Origin: an uncultured Eubacteriales bacterium
GTDB taxonomy: Bacteria; Bacillota; Clostridia; Christensenellales; Aristaeellaceae
Direction: 5' to 3'
Length of the DNA stretch: 9,007 nt
NCBI GenBank assembly: GCA_900553905.1
Contig: USFL01000042.1
Coordinates: forward strand, 1-9,007
Shown piece after piece: positions 1 through 6,907 of this stretch (positions within the stretch are counted from its first letter, which is position 1; each line of letters opens with the position of its first letter). The notes beneath the pieces were generated by a model, which saw only the letters and a list, made by a program, of their open reading frames with translations, ran no database searches and was not told where the DNA came from. Position numbers and translations under genes: made by a program.

Positions 1-90
1 CCACAGTCGGGTTCTCTTTTGTGTGGCTGCTGTTACCTATGTATTGTACCGCAACTTTTTTGAAAAACCCGCCAATACCCCTGGAAACCA

Positions 91-129
91 CGCCGCACGC
101 CGTTTCCGCACTTGACGGGCCGTGCGGCG
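91..129. repeat. Inverted repeat around the -35 element of the first promoter
   Basis: CGCCGCACG at 91-99 is the exact reverse complement of CGTGCGGCG at 121-129, leaving a 21-base interval that contains the -35 hexamer. The right arm lies in the promoter spacer, where a repressor could sit. No T-run follows, so it does not look like a terminator. A 9-bp G+C-rich dyad can arise by chance in this base composition, so an operator role is only a suggestion. Confidence 0.35.
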
Positions 130-140
130 GCGGATATAAT
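112..140 (+). promoter_or_regulatory. Sigma-A promoter for the 188-538/secD/secF unit
   Basis: A -35 element TTGACG (112-117) and a perfect -10 element TATAAT (135-140) are separated by 17 bases, which is the optimal housekeeping-sigma geometry. Transcription would start near 147, giving a leader of about 40 bases before the GTG start at 188. The sequence from 1 to 111 shows no gene or RNA that I recognise. Confidence 0.85.
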
Positions 141-172
141 ACGCATATGTGTCATCAAAATTGCGCGTGGGC

Positions 173-180
173 GGGGAGGG
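173..180 (+). promoter_or_regulatory. Ribosome binding site deciding the GTG start at 188
   Basis: GGGGAGGG lies 7 bases before the GTG at 188. The in-frame ATG at 149 has no Shine-Dalgarno sequence and lies almost on the predicted transcription start, so 188 is preferred. Confidence 0.75.
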
Positions 181-187
181 CTTGGCT

Positions 188-538
188 GTGCGAAAGGCGC
201 TTGGGATAGCTGCGATAGCCGGGCTGTTTCTGCTCTTGCTCAGCGCGCTGGTGGTGACTTCGCCTCAGGAAGGCATGCCCGCACGGCGGATGGAGCCGCC
301 CACGGTGCCGCCGGATGCGGCGGTGGTTGCCTTGGCCTCGCCCGACGGCACGCTGGCCGTTCGGGCAAATCCCGGTCCGCAGGGAACCCGCATGGATGCC
401 CGGCTGGATGCACCGCCCATGGACGGGCTCAAACGCCAGCCGGAGGGTCGGCACGACGCCAACGGCCGTGTCCTGACCGCACCGCGGTATGCGCAGAGCG
501 TCTATCAGGTGTTCCGGGCGGAGCTGGCGGGCGGATGA
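188..538 (+). CDS. Small single-pass membrane or secreted protein of unknown function
   Basis: I do not recognise this 116-residue protein. With the GTG start at 188 it begins with a short basic stretch (VRK) followed by a hydrophobic segment at about residues 4-24 rich in Leu, Ala and Ile. That segment reads as a signal anchor or uncleaved signal peptide, and there is no lipobox cysteine. The remaining ~90 residues are rich in Pro, Ala, Gly and Arg, have no Cys, and would be extracytoplasmic if the segment is an anchor. It is the first gene after a strong promoter, with secD 67 bases downstream and no terminator between, so co-transcription with secDF is likely. This is where yajC often sits, but the YajC-type pattern (hydrophobic segment then a conserved basic RPQ-like region) is absent. 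It could be a lineage-specific Sec accessory or an unrelated membrane protein. The reading frame is well supported; the function is not. Confidence 0.7.
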   Translation: MRKALGIAAIAGLFLLLLSALVVTSPQEGMPARRMEPPTVPPDAAVVALASPDGTLAVRANPGPQGTRMDARLDAPPMDGLKRQPEGRHDANGRVLTAPRYAQSVYQVFRAELAGG

Positions 539-605
539 AGCCCGCGCTGCCGCGTGTTTCCGCAGAAATCCCCAAATTTGAAAACGGAAGGATGGTTGAC
601 ATACC

Positions 606-1967
606 ATGAAGGTCAACAATCGCCGCCGCGTGAAGATGAGCAAGCGGACCTCCGCGATCATCGTGCTGTGCGTGGCGCTGGTGCTTACGCTGGCCGTGGG
701 CTATCTGGGCTTCAACGGCACATGGCTGGATAGCCGGGGGCTGTACAAGCTGCTGCCCTGGCTGCCCACCTCCGATGTGGACAACTGGCCGCAGTCCATC
801 GCTCTGGGCCTGGACCTCAAGGGCGGCGTGTATGTGGAATATGAAGCGACGATGAGCGATGAAATGCGCGAGGAGGGCTATGACTTCGGCACGCTGCTGA
901 ACTCCACCATGAGCATCATCGCCAACCGCCTCACCGAAAAGGGCTATCCGGAAGCCACAGTGAGCCAGCTGGGCCAGACCGGCATCCGCGTGGAGATCCC
1001 GGATGTAACCGACCCCGCAGCCGTGCTGGACCTGATTGGTTCGCCGGCAAAGCTGGAGTTCCTCGATCCTGACGGTAACGTATTCATGGAGGGCCGCCAC
1101 CTGCAGTCCGCCACCCCCATCACCAATACCGAGACCGGCATGCCCGCCATCAGCTTCCGCCTGACCAGCGAGGGCGCGGAGATCTTCGGCGACATGACCG
1201 CCCAGTCCATCGGCAAGACCATCACCATCCAGTTGGACGGCGTCGTGCTCATGAGCCCCACCGTCAACGAGGCCATCTACGGCGGCGATGTGATGGTGAC
1301 CGGCAGCTTCACTGAGGAACAGACGCAGGACATCTGCCTCAAGTTGCAAAGCGGCGCGCTGCCTCTGGATCTGCGCCAGGACAAGCTGGATACCATCTCC
1401 GCCACGCTGGGCATCGACGCGCTTTCCACCAGCATTACGGCGGCCATCATCGGCATTCTGATCGTCATGCTCATCATGCTCGTGCGCTACCGCATGTGCG
1501 GCTTGGTGGCTGACTGGGCGCTGTGCGTGTACATTATCCTCCTGTTCCTCTTCATCGCCGTCGTTCCCGGCATCCAGCTCACGCTGCCCGGTATTGCAGG
1601 TATCATCCTGGGCATCGGCATGGCGGTGGACGCCAACGTGGTCATCTTCGAGCGCGTGATGGAGGAGGTCCGCCTAGGCCGCCCGATGATTCACGCAGTG
1701 CGCATCGGCTTCAAAAACGCCATGAGCGCCGTGCTCGACGCCAACGTGACCACCATCATCGCCGCCGTAGTGCTGCTGTTCTATGGCACCGGCTCGGTGC
1801 AGGGCTTTGCCACGACGCTGCTGCTGGGCGTAATCACCAGCATGATCACGGCCATTGTGGTCACGCGTTTCCTGCTCACGCGCTTTGTGCGCGTGTTCCA
1901 TGAGCCCAGGCTGTTTGTAGCGGTTAAACCCGCCGCAGACGCCGCTGTTGAAGGGGAGGCGAAGTAA
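606..1967 (+). CDS. secD: Protein translocase subunit SecD
   Basis: This is the larger half of the SecDF membrane complex, which uses the proton-motive force to help the Sec translocon complete export and to recycle SecYEG-bound substrates. The 453-residue protein has an N-terminal membrane helix (about residues 16-36), then the SecD signature LGLDLKGG (67-74). A large extracytoplasmic region follows, containing the conserved SGALPLDL stretch just before the C-terminal membrane domain of five helices. That domain holds two conserved DAN motifs, at about 342-344 (GMAVDANVVIFER) and 378-380 (LDANVTTIIAA). It is shorter than the ~615-residue E. coli SecD, as is usual for Firmicutes with separate secD and secF. 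The ATG at 606 is preceded by GGAAGGA (586-592) at a rather long spacing. The in-frame ATG at 636 is an alternative but has a poorer ribosome binding site. secF begins one base after its stop. Confidence 0.97.
   Translation: MKVNNRRRVKMSKRTSAIIVLCVALVLTLAVGYLGFNGTWLDSRGLYKLLPWLPTSDVDNWPQSIALGLDLKGGVYVEYEATMSDEMREEGYDFGTLLNSTMSIIANRLTEKGYPEATVSQLGQTGIRVEIPDVTDPAAVLDLIGSPAKLEFLDPDGNVFMEGRHLQSATPITNTETGMPAISFRLTSEGAEIFGDMTAQSIGKTITIQLDGVVLMSPTVNEAIYGGDVMVTGSFTEEQTQDICLKLQSGALPLDLRQDKLDTISATLGIDALSTSITAAIIGILIVMLIMLVRYRMCGLVADWALCVYIILLFLFIAVVPGIQLTLPGIAGIILGIGMAVDANVVIFERVMEEVRLGRPMIHAVRIGFKNAMSAVLDANVTTIIAAVVLLFYGTGSVQGFATTLLLGVITSMITAIVVTRFLLTRFVRVFHEPRLFVAVKPAADAAVEGEAK
1951..1959 (+). promoter_or_regulatory. 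Ribosome binding site of secF
   Basis: AAGGGGAGG lies inside the last codons of secD, 9 bases before the ATG at 1969. It fixes the secF start there rather than at the in-frame TTG at 1948. Confidence 0.85.
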
Positions 1968-1968
1968 T

Positions 1969-2895
1969 ATGAAAATTCAGAAGCGCGCCCGTGCCTGCCT
2001 GTGCGTTTCCGCCGCCATCCTGGTGATCGCATTGGTGATGTCCTTGATGGGCTACGGCATCAACTACGGCATTGACTTCGCAGGCGGCCTTAACATTCAG
2101 TACAACATGGGCGCCGCCTTTGATCAAGCCGATGTGGAAACCGCCCTGCGCAACCAGGGTATCACCCAGTTCACGATTTCCTCTTCCGGCGCGGAGGGAC
2201 ATGTGGTGCAGATCCGCGTGCCCACGCTCAGCGGCGATGAGGAAATCCAGAACCTGCAAAACGGCCTGGAGGCCGAGCTGTCCCAGATCTACCCCGACAT
2301 GGATACCGAAACCGCCACCGCCAGCTACGTCGGCCCTGTCGCGGGCGCCACGCTGGTGCGCAACGCGGTGATCAGCGTGCTGCTGGCCTCGGCGCTGATG
2401 CTGGTGTACATCGCCCTGCGGTTCGACTTCGCGTCCGGCCTGGCGGCGGTTATCGGCCTCTTGCATGACGTGCTCATCATGATCGCCTTCATGGTGATCC
2501 TGCGCAGCGTAATTCAGATGAATTCATCCTTCATCGCGGCCATGCTGACCATCGTCGGCTATTCCATCAACAATACCATCGTCATCTTCGACCGCATTCG
2601 CGAGAACAACAAAAAGCCCGCGTATGCCGGCATGATGCGCGAAGAGGTGGTTTCCATCTCCGTGCGTGAGAGCCTGGGCCGCACCATCAACACCACGCTG
2701 ACCACGCTGGTGACGATTGTGACCCTCTACATCCTGGGCGTGGACACCATCCGCGAGTTCAGCCTGCCCATCATCGTGGGCATCCTGGCGGGTGCCTACA
2801 GCGCCAACATGATCAACGGCTATGTCTGGGCCGCCCTGGAAGAGATGCGTCTCGCCCGCAAGGGTCAGAAGAAGCTCAAGGCCAAGAAAGCCTGA
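1969..2895 (+). CDS. secF: Protein translocase subunit SecF
   Basis: This is the partner of SecD in the proton-driven export complex. The 308-residue protein has an N-terminal helix (about residues 10-30) leading into the SecF signature GIDFAGG (34-40). A periplasm-type domain of about 90 residues follows, then five C-terminal helices. Typical SecF membrane motifs are present: GLLHDVLI with H166-D167, and GYSINNTIVIFDRIREN with D208, followed by the RTINTTLTTL stretch. The length matches stand-alone SecF proteins (about 290-320 residues). The ATG at 1969 is one base after the secD stop and has a strong Shine-Dalgarno sequence inside the secD end, so translation is probably coupled. The C-terminus is short and lysine-rich (KGQKKLKAKKA), fitting a cytoplasmic tail under the positive-inside rule. 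The unit ends at the hairpin immediately downstream. Confidence 0.97.
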   Translation: MKIQKRARACLCVSAAILVIALVMSLMGYGINYGIDFAGGLNIQYNMGAAFDQADVETALRNQGITQFTISSSGAEGHVVQIRVPTLSGDEEIQNLQNGLEAELSQIYPDMDTETATASYVGPVAGATLVRNAVISVLLASALMLVYIALRFDFASGLAAVIGLLHDVLIMIAFMVILRSVIQMNSSFIAAMLTIVGYSINNTIVIFDRIRENNKKPAYAGMMREEVVSISVRESLGRTINTTLTTLVTIVTLYILGVDTIREFSLPIIVGILAGAYSANMINGYVWAALEEMRLARKGQKKLKAKKA

Positions 2896-2906
2896 TCCAT
2901 CAAACA

Positions 2907-2943
2907 GGCGCCCCTTCGGATGAAATCCGTCCGAAGGGGCGCC
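2907..2943 (+). terminator. Hairpin terminator after secF
   Basis: A perfect 14-bp inverted repeat (GGCGCCCCTTCGGA at 2907-2920, its complement at 2930-2943) has a 9-base loop and starts 12 bases after the secF stop. The stem is very G+C-rich but the following T-tract is weak (TTGCAATCT). It is therefore a probable rather than a textbook intrinsic terminator. It separates the secDF unit from the next promoter. Confidence 0.75.
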
Positions 2944-2951
2944 TTGCAATC

Positions 2952-2968
2952 TGACAGGGTTTGACAGG
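2952..2968 (+). repeat. Direct repeat TGACAGG over the -35 of the cassette promoter
   Basis: TGACAGG occurs at 2952-2958 and again at 2962-2968, exactly 10 bases apart. The second copy covers most of the -35 hexamer. One-turn spacing of a direct repeat at a promoter is the arrangement used by many response regulators, but two 7-base copies are weak evidence by themselves. Confidence 0.3.
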
Positions 2969-2989
2969 ACCTGGGCAATTTCGTATAAT
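2961..2989 (+). promoter_or_regulatory. Consensus sigma-A promoter of the acylation cassette
   Basis: TTGACA (2961-2966) and TATAAT (2984-2989) are separated by 17 bases, a perfect match to the housekeeping consensus at both hexamers. The predicted start is near 2996, giving a ~33-base leader to the ATG at 3029. No other promoter of comparable quality was noticed in the five genes downstream, so they are probably one transcript. Confidence 0.9.
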
Positions 2990-3028
2990 GAACGACGGTA
3001 TGATTTCTGCTGTGGGAGCGTATGCGCG

Positions 3029-4618
3029 ATGAGCTTTGCGTCATTGACCTTTCTGGTGTTTCTGCTGGGCCTGATGCTGGTCTATTTCCTCGTGCCCGGC
3101 CGTGCGCGCTGGGGCGTGCTGCTGGCGGGAAGCTATGCGTTCATCGCCGTCTCAAGCCCGCACACGGCCGTATATCTGCTCCTGGCCACGGCGGCGGCGT
3201 TTCTGGCGGCGCTGAAAATCCAAAGCGTGCAGTCTGCCTTTGCGGCCCGCTCCGGCCGGGAGGCATGGACGGCCGGGGAAAAGCGTGCGCGGCGGCGCGC
3301 ATGCCAGAGAGAAAAGCGGCTGTGGCTCGCGCTCGCGCTTTCGGCGGTGTTTGGGATGCTGCTGGTTTTGAAGTACGCCAACTTCGCCATCGACAACCTC
3401 AACGCCCTCCTGGGCCCGGCGGGCGGCTTGCGCCGGGTGGAGTGGCTGCTGCCCCTGGGCATCTCCTTTTACACCTTGCAGGTCAGCGGCTATCTCATCG
3501 ACGTCTATCGCGGCAAATACGCGGCCGACCGGCATTTTCTGAAATTCGCGCTCTTTGCCTCCTGGTTTCCGCAGCTCGTGCAGGGACCCATCAGCCGCTA
3601 CGATGCGCTGGCTGCCCAGCTTTACGAGGGCCATGCCTTCGACTGGCGCAGGATGAAATCCGGAGCGCTGCGCATGCTGTGGGGATATTTTAAAAAGCTG
3701 GTCATTGCGGACCGGCTGGCGCTGGTGGTGGAGCCGCTGTTTACGGACTTCGCGGGGCAGGGCTACGCGGGCGCGTACATCTGGGCGGCCGCCGTGCTGT
3801 ATACCTTTCAGATCTACGCGGACTTTTCCGGCGGAATGGACATCGTGCTGGGCATGTCAGAGATCTTTGGCATTCGCATGACGGAAAACTTCCGCCGCCC
3901 GATATTGGCCGGCAGCGTCGCCGAGTTCTGGCAGCGCTGGCACATCACGCTGGGAAGCTGGATGCGCGACTATCTGTTCTACCCGCTGGCCCTGTCGGGA
4001 CGCTTCAACCGGCTGGGCAAACGGCTTCGCAGGCGCTTTGGCCCCTATGTGGGCAAGGTTGCGCCCGCGGTGCTGGCGTCCTTCATCGTCTTCACCTGCG
4101 TGGGCGTGTGGCACGGCGCAGAGTGGAAATACGTGGTCTACGGCTTTTATCAGGCCCTGTTCGTCTCCACGGCCACGCTGCTGGAACCCTTCTACGCCCG
4201 GATGCGCAAGGGACTGCATGTGCGGGAAACGAGCGCGGGATTCCAGGCGTTTCGGGTGCTGCGCACATTCTTCATCATCATGGTGGGCCGCGTGCTCTCC
4301 CGCGCCGGTTCGCTGTCGGATGCGCTGGCCATGCTGGGCCTGGGCGTGAGCACGTGGAATCCCCAGGTCCTCTGGGACGGCAGCTTCCTGGCCTTTGGCG
4401 TGACGGCGGCGGAGTGGGTGGTGCTGGCGGTGGCCGTGGCGGCATGGATGGCGGTGGACGCGCTCAACGAGCGCGGCGTCGTGGTCCGGGAGCGGCTGGA
4501 GGCGCGCGCGCTCCCGCTTCGCTGGGCGGCCTATATCCTGGGCGCGATGATCGTGCTGATCTTTGGCGTCTATGGTCCGGGATTTGATGCGGCCAGCTTC
4601 ATCTATGGCGGATTCTGA
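3029..4618 (+). CDS. MBOAT-family O-acyltransferase, DltB/AlgI-like, with fused C-terminal acyl-shuttle motif
   Basis: This polytopic membrane enzyme of 529 residues belongs to the membrane-bound O-acyltransferase family, which takes an acyl group from a cytoplasmic thioester and delivers it to the outside. Family landmarks are YTLQ (148-151), QGPISRY (185-191) and YADFSGG (263-269). WHITLGSW contains His305, and the GVWHGAEW motif contains the catalytic His362; these two histidines correspond to the conserved pair in DltB. The protein ends exactly in FIYGGF, with Tyr526 third in that hexapeptide. This resembles the acyl-accepting C-terminal motif known on DltX in Dlt systems and fused to MBOATs in other bacteria. 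The first gene of its operon, it has GGGAG (3014-3018) 10 bases before the ATG. The ligase gene follows 15 bases after its stop. In classical dlt operons the ligase comes before the MBOAT, so the order here differs. An AlgI/PatA-like polysaccharide acetylase is the alternative, but the carrier protein and ligase favour a Dlt-like role. Confidence 0.93.
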   Translation: MSFASLTFLVFLLGLMLVYFLVPGRARWGVLLAGSYAFIAVSSPHTAVYLLLATAAAFLAALKIQSVQSAFAARSGREAWTAGEKRARRRACQREKRLWLALALSAVFGMLLVLKYANFAIDNLNALLGPAGGLRRVEWLLPLGISFYTLQVSGYLIDVYRGKYAADRHFLKFALFASWFPQLVQGPISRYDALAAQLYEGHAFDWRRMKSGALRMLWGYFKKLVIADRLALVVEPLFTDFAGQGYAGAYIWAAAVLYTFQIYADFSGGMDIVLGMSEIFGIRMTENFRRPILAGSVAEFWQRWHITLGSWMRDYLFYPLALSGRFNRLGKRLRRRFGPYVGKVAPAVLASFIVFTCVGVWHGAEWKYVVYGFYQALFVSTATLLEPFYARMRKGLHVRETSAGFQAFRVLRTFFIIMVGRVLSRAGSLSDALAMLGLGVSTWNPQVLWDGSFLAFGVTAAEWVVLAVAVAAWMAVDALNERGVVVRERLEARALPLRWAAYILGAMIVLIFGVYGPGFDAASFIYGGF

Positions 4619-4633
4619 CGGGGAGGGGCTCGG

Positions 4634-6154
4634 GTGCAGATCAGCGTATTGGAATACCTGGAGCGGACGGCGCAGGCCTATCCCGACAGGGCGGCCTTTT
4701 GCGACGAGAACGGCGCTTTCACCTTTTCGCAGCTGAGGCGGGCCGCGCGCGGCGTAGGCAGCGCGCTGGCAGCGCTGCCCGGCGGCGTGATGCGCAAGCC
4801 CGTCGCTGTTTTTGAGTCGCGCAGGGTTGAGACGGTGGCGGCGATGCTGGGGGTGCTCTACGCCGGGGGCTTTTATGTGGCGCTGGACCCTGAACTGCCC
4901 AAAGAACGGCTGGAAGCCATTCTTGGCCGAGTCAGGCCCGCGGCGGCAATTCGAATGGAGGAAGCGCCGGTAGAGATGAATGGGCCGGTGTTGGCCTATG
5001 CGGGGGCGGCTGCCCATGCCGAGGACGACCCGGCGCTGGAGGCTGCCGCACGGGACATGACCGACCAGGACCCTGTGCAGGTGCTTTTTACCTCCGGTTC
5101 CACGGGCGCGCCCAAGGGCGTGGTCATCAGTCACCGGGCCGTCATCGACTATATCGACGCCTTTGCGCAGGTCGCCCGCCTCACGCGGGACGATGTGCTG
5201 GGCAGCCAGGCGCCGCTGGACTACGTAGCCGCCCTGCGCGATATCTACCTGCCGCTCAGGGAGGGCGCGTGCTGCGCGCTTCTGCCGAAAAAGCTGTTTT
5301 CCCTGCCCGGCCGGCTTTTTGAGGCGCTGGACGCCTATGGGGTGACGACGCTGTGCTGGGTGGTGTCCGCGCTGTGCATCCCGGCGAAGATGAACGCCTT
5401 TGCGGTACGGGTGCCGCGCACGGTCAACAAGGTCTTTTTCACCGGCGCGGTCATGCCGGCAAAATACCTGCGCATGTGGCAGCTGGCCCTGCCCGGCGCG
5501 CGGTTTGTCAACCATTACGGCCCCACGGAGATCACGGCCAGCTGCACCTGGGCCGAGGTGGACCACCTCGTGGAGGAGGGCGAACGCCTGCCCATCGGCA
5601 GGCCGTTCCGCAACACCCGCATTTTTCTTCTGGATGACGACGGGAGGGAGGTAACCCGTCCCGGCGAGACCGGTGAAATCTGTGTGGCAGGCTGCGGCCT
5701 GGCGCTGGGCTACTTTGGAGATGTGGAGCTGACGGAAAAATGCTTCGTGCAAAATCCGCTCAATCCCGGCTGGCCAGAGCGCATCTACCGCACGGGCGAC
5801 TATGCGCACCGCGATGCAGACGGCGTTTTGTGGTTCCATGGACGGCGGGACAGCCAGATCAAGCTCATGGGCCATCGCGTGGAAATGGACGAAATCGAAC
5901 TGACGGCCCGCGCGCTGCCGGGCGTGGAGGAAGCCTGCTGCTTTTTTGAGGAGGACAAGGAACGGCTGCACCTGTTTGTGCAGGGCCCGGTAACGCAGGC
6001 AGAGGTCTTTGCGGGGCTCAAGGAGCGTTTGCCTGCATTCATGATTCCGCGCCGGCTGACGGTGGCGGAGGCCTTTGCTCTGCTGCCCAACGGCAAGGTG
6101 GACCGAAAAGCGCTTCGGGCGCAGATGGAGGCGCAGGCCCATGGAACGCATTGA
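4634..6154 (+). CDS. Adenylate-forming amino-acid ligase, DltA-like (D-alanine--carrier protein ligase family)
   Basis: This cytoplasmic enzyme would activate an amino acid with ATP and transfer it to the phosphopantetheine of the carrier protein at 6923. The 506-residue length matches DltA (~500). Motifs in order are the phosphate loop LFTSGSTGAPKG (151-162), LDYVAALRDIY with Asp196 where DltA has the Asp that holds the substrate amino group, and NHYGPTE (293-299). YRTGD (385-389), the hinge GRRDSQIKLMGHRVE (403-417) and PNGKVDRKAL with catalytic Lys488 complete the set. Where DltA has an FCGE segment, whose Cys has been linked to D-alanine selection, this protein has FTGA with Thr270. D-alanine is therefore not assured as substrate. 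The GTG start at 4634 is supported by GGGAGGGG (4621-4628). The 3' end overlaps the GNAT gene by 14 bases. A free-standing peptide-synthetase adenylation domain is the alternative; the operon favours a DltA-like job. Confidence 0.92.
   Translation: MQISVLEYLERTAQAYPDRAAFCDENGAFTFSQLRRAARGVGSALAALPGGVMRKPVAVFESRRVETVAAMLGVLYAGGFYVALDPELPKERLEAILGRVRPAAAIRMEEAPVEMNGPVLAYAGAAAHAEDDPALEAAARDMTDQDPVQVLFTSGSTGAPKGVVISHRAVIDYIDAFAQVARLTRDDVLGSQAPLDYVAALRDIYLPLREGACCALLPKKLFSLPGRLFEALDAYGVTTLCWVVSALCIPAKMNAFAVRVPRTVNKVFFTGAVMPAKYLRMWQLALPGARFVNHYGPTEITASCTWAEVDHLVEEGERLPIGRPFRNTRIFLLDDDGREVTRPGETGEICVAGCGLALGYFGDVELTEKCFVQNPLNPGWPERIYRTGDYAHRDADGVLWFHGRRDSQIKLMGHRVEMDEIELTARALPGVEEACCFFEEDKERLHLFVQGPVTQAEVFAGLKERLPAFMIPRRLTVAEAFALLPNGKVDRKALRAQMEAQAHGTH
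6127..6131 (+). promoter_or_regulatory. Ribosome binding site of the GNAT gene inside the ligase gene
   Basis: GGAGG lies within the last codons of the ligase, 9 bases before the ATG at 6141. It supports that start over the upstream in-frame candidate at 6075 and implies translational coupling. Confidence 0.75.
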
Positions 6155-6905
6155 AACAGCCGAGGCGCTGGCCGGGCTGATGAATGCCGCCCGTCCCCGC
6201 TGGAGCAACTGCTACCGGCTGCCGGAGGACCTGCACAAGGCCGTGGAGGCGGGGCGGCTCTATGCGCACCGCCAGCCGGGCGCGCTCATGCTGCTGGAGG
6301 AATGGCCGGACGTGTTCCAGGTCTGCGCGCTGGTGTATGACGTCGCGGCTCCCTGCGAGGCGCCCTGCGTTGCAAAGCCGTTGCTGGCCGAATGCATAAC
6401 GCGCGGCGGCCCGGTCGAGCCGGGCTTTGCGGCCTTCTGGGCCGGGCTGGGCATGCGGCCAGCCGGCACGCGTCGCATGCTGGAAAACACTCATCCCGCA
6501 GGGGCTTCGCGGCCGGCGCGCTTCCCGGTGCAGGCAGCGGACGCGGCGCGCCTTAAGGAGGCCAAAATGCTTTTTGCCGATAGCCTGGAGCGGCTTACCG
6601 TGCGTCTGCCCTGGCGTATGGAGGAGAGCGACGTGCTATGCGCCCTGGATGATCAGGGGAACCTTGCGGGTGCGCTGCATTTTTCGCACGAACGGGGCGT
6701 GGGCACGCTGGAACATCTGGCGGTGCGCCCCGATTTGAGGCGCAGAGGCGTTGCCGGCACGCTGATGGCGCGGTGGCTGGAGCTGCCCGTTGGCGCGCGC
6801 CGGCGGCTGTGGGTGCTGGAAGAGAACCTTCCCGCTGCGGCCCTCTACGAACGCTGGGGCTTTGCAGATACAGGGCGGCGATGCCATTCGCTGCTGCGCA
6901 CATGA
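6141..6905 (+). CDS. GNAT-family N-acetyltransferase in a Dlt-like cassette
   Basis: The C-terminal half of this 254-residue protein is a recognisable GNAT domain. The acetyl-CoA pyrophosphate-binding turn is RRRGVAG (200-206) after LEHLAVRPDL, and motif B is ALYERWGF with Tyr236 as the usual catalytic acid position. The N-terminal ~130 residues have no clear motif and may be a degenerate second GNAT fold, as in tandem-GNAT proteins; this is inference from length and context. No membrane segment is seen, so it should be cytoplasmic. It is coupled to the ligase (14-base overlap) and followed 17 bases later by the carrier protein, so its substrate is probably the activated or carrier-bound amino acid. 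Possible roles are N-acetylation of the aminoacyl thioester before export, or acyl transfer to the carrier itself. Classical dltXABCD operons have no such gene. The family call is firm; the role is a hypothesis. Confidence 0.85.
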   Translation: MERIETAEALAGLMNAARPRWSNCYRLPEDLHKAVEAGRLYAHRQPGALMLLEEWPDVFQVCALVYDVAAPCEAPCVAKPLLAECITRGGPVEPGFAAFWAGLGMRPAGTRRMLENTHPAGASRPARFPVQAADAARLKEAKMLFADSLERLTVRLPWRMEESDVLCALDDQGNLAGALHFSHERGVGTLEHLAVRPDLRRRGVAGTLMARWLELPVGARRRLWVLEENLPAAALYERWGFADTGRRCHSLLRT

Positions 6906-6907
6906 TG

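Noticed and set aside
91..129. The 91-129 inverted repeat as a terminator of a gene to the left
   Set aside because: The loop is 21 bases long, no T-tract follows either arm, and no coding frame ends just before it.
596..624. A TTGACA at 596-601 as a possible internal promoter for secD
   Set aside because: No -10-like sequence occurs at the proper distance (619-624), and the hexamer sits between the secD ribosome binding site and its ATG.
429..1349. A 306-codon open frame on the minus strand opposite secD
   Set aside because: Low-complexity His/Ala/Gly-rich product opposite a clear secD; not a gene.
3022..3693. An ATG at 3022 opening a 223-codon frame just before the MBOAT start
   Set aside because: It reads the MBOAT gene in another frame and yields an Arg/Gly/Ala-rich product without motifs. 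The ATG at 3029 has better ribosome-binding spacing and opens the real frame.
6075..6140. An upstream in-frame start for the GNAT protein, adding 22 residues
   Set aside because: The extra residues simply read the 3' end of the ligase in another frame, and the ATG at 6141 has a GGAGG at 9 bases.
3857..6208. A 783-codon open frame on the minus strand across the MBOAT and ligase genes
   Set aside because: Both + strand genes carry family motifs over their whole length, while the minus-strand product is rich in His, Arg, Gln and Ala with no recognisable domain. It is the usual antisense shadow of G+C-rich codons.
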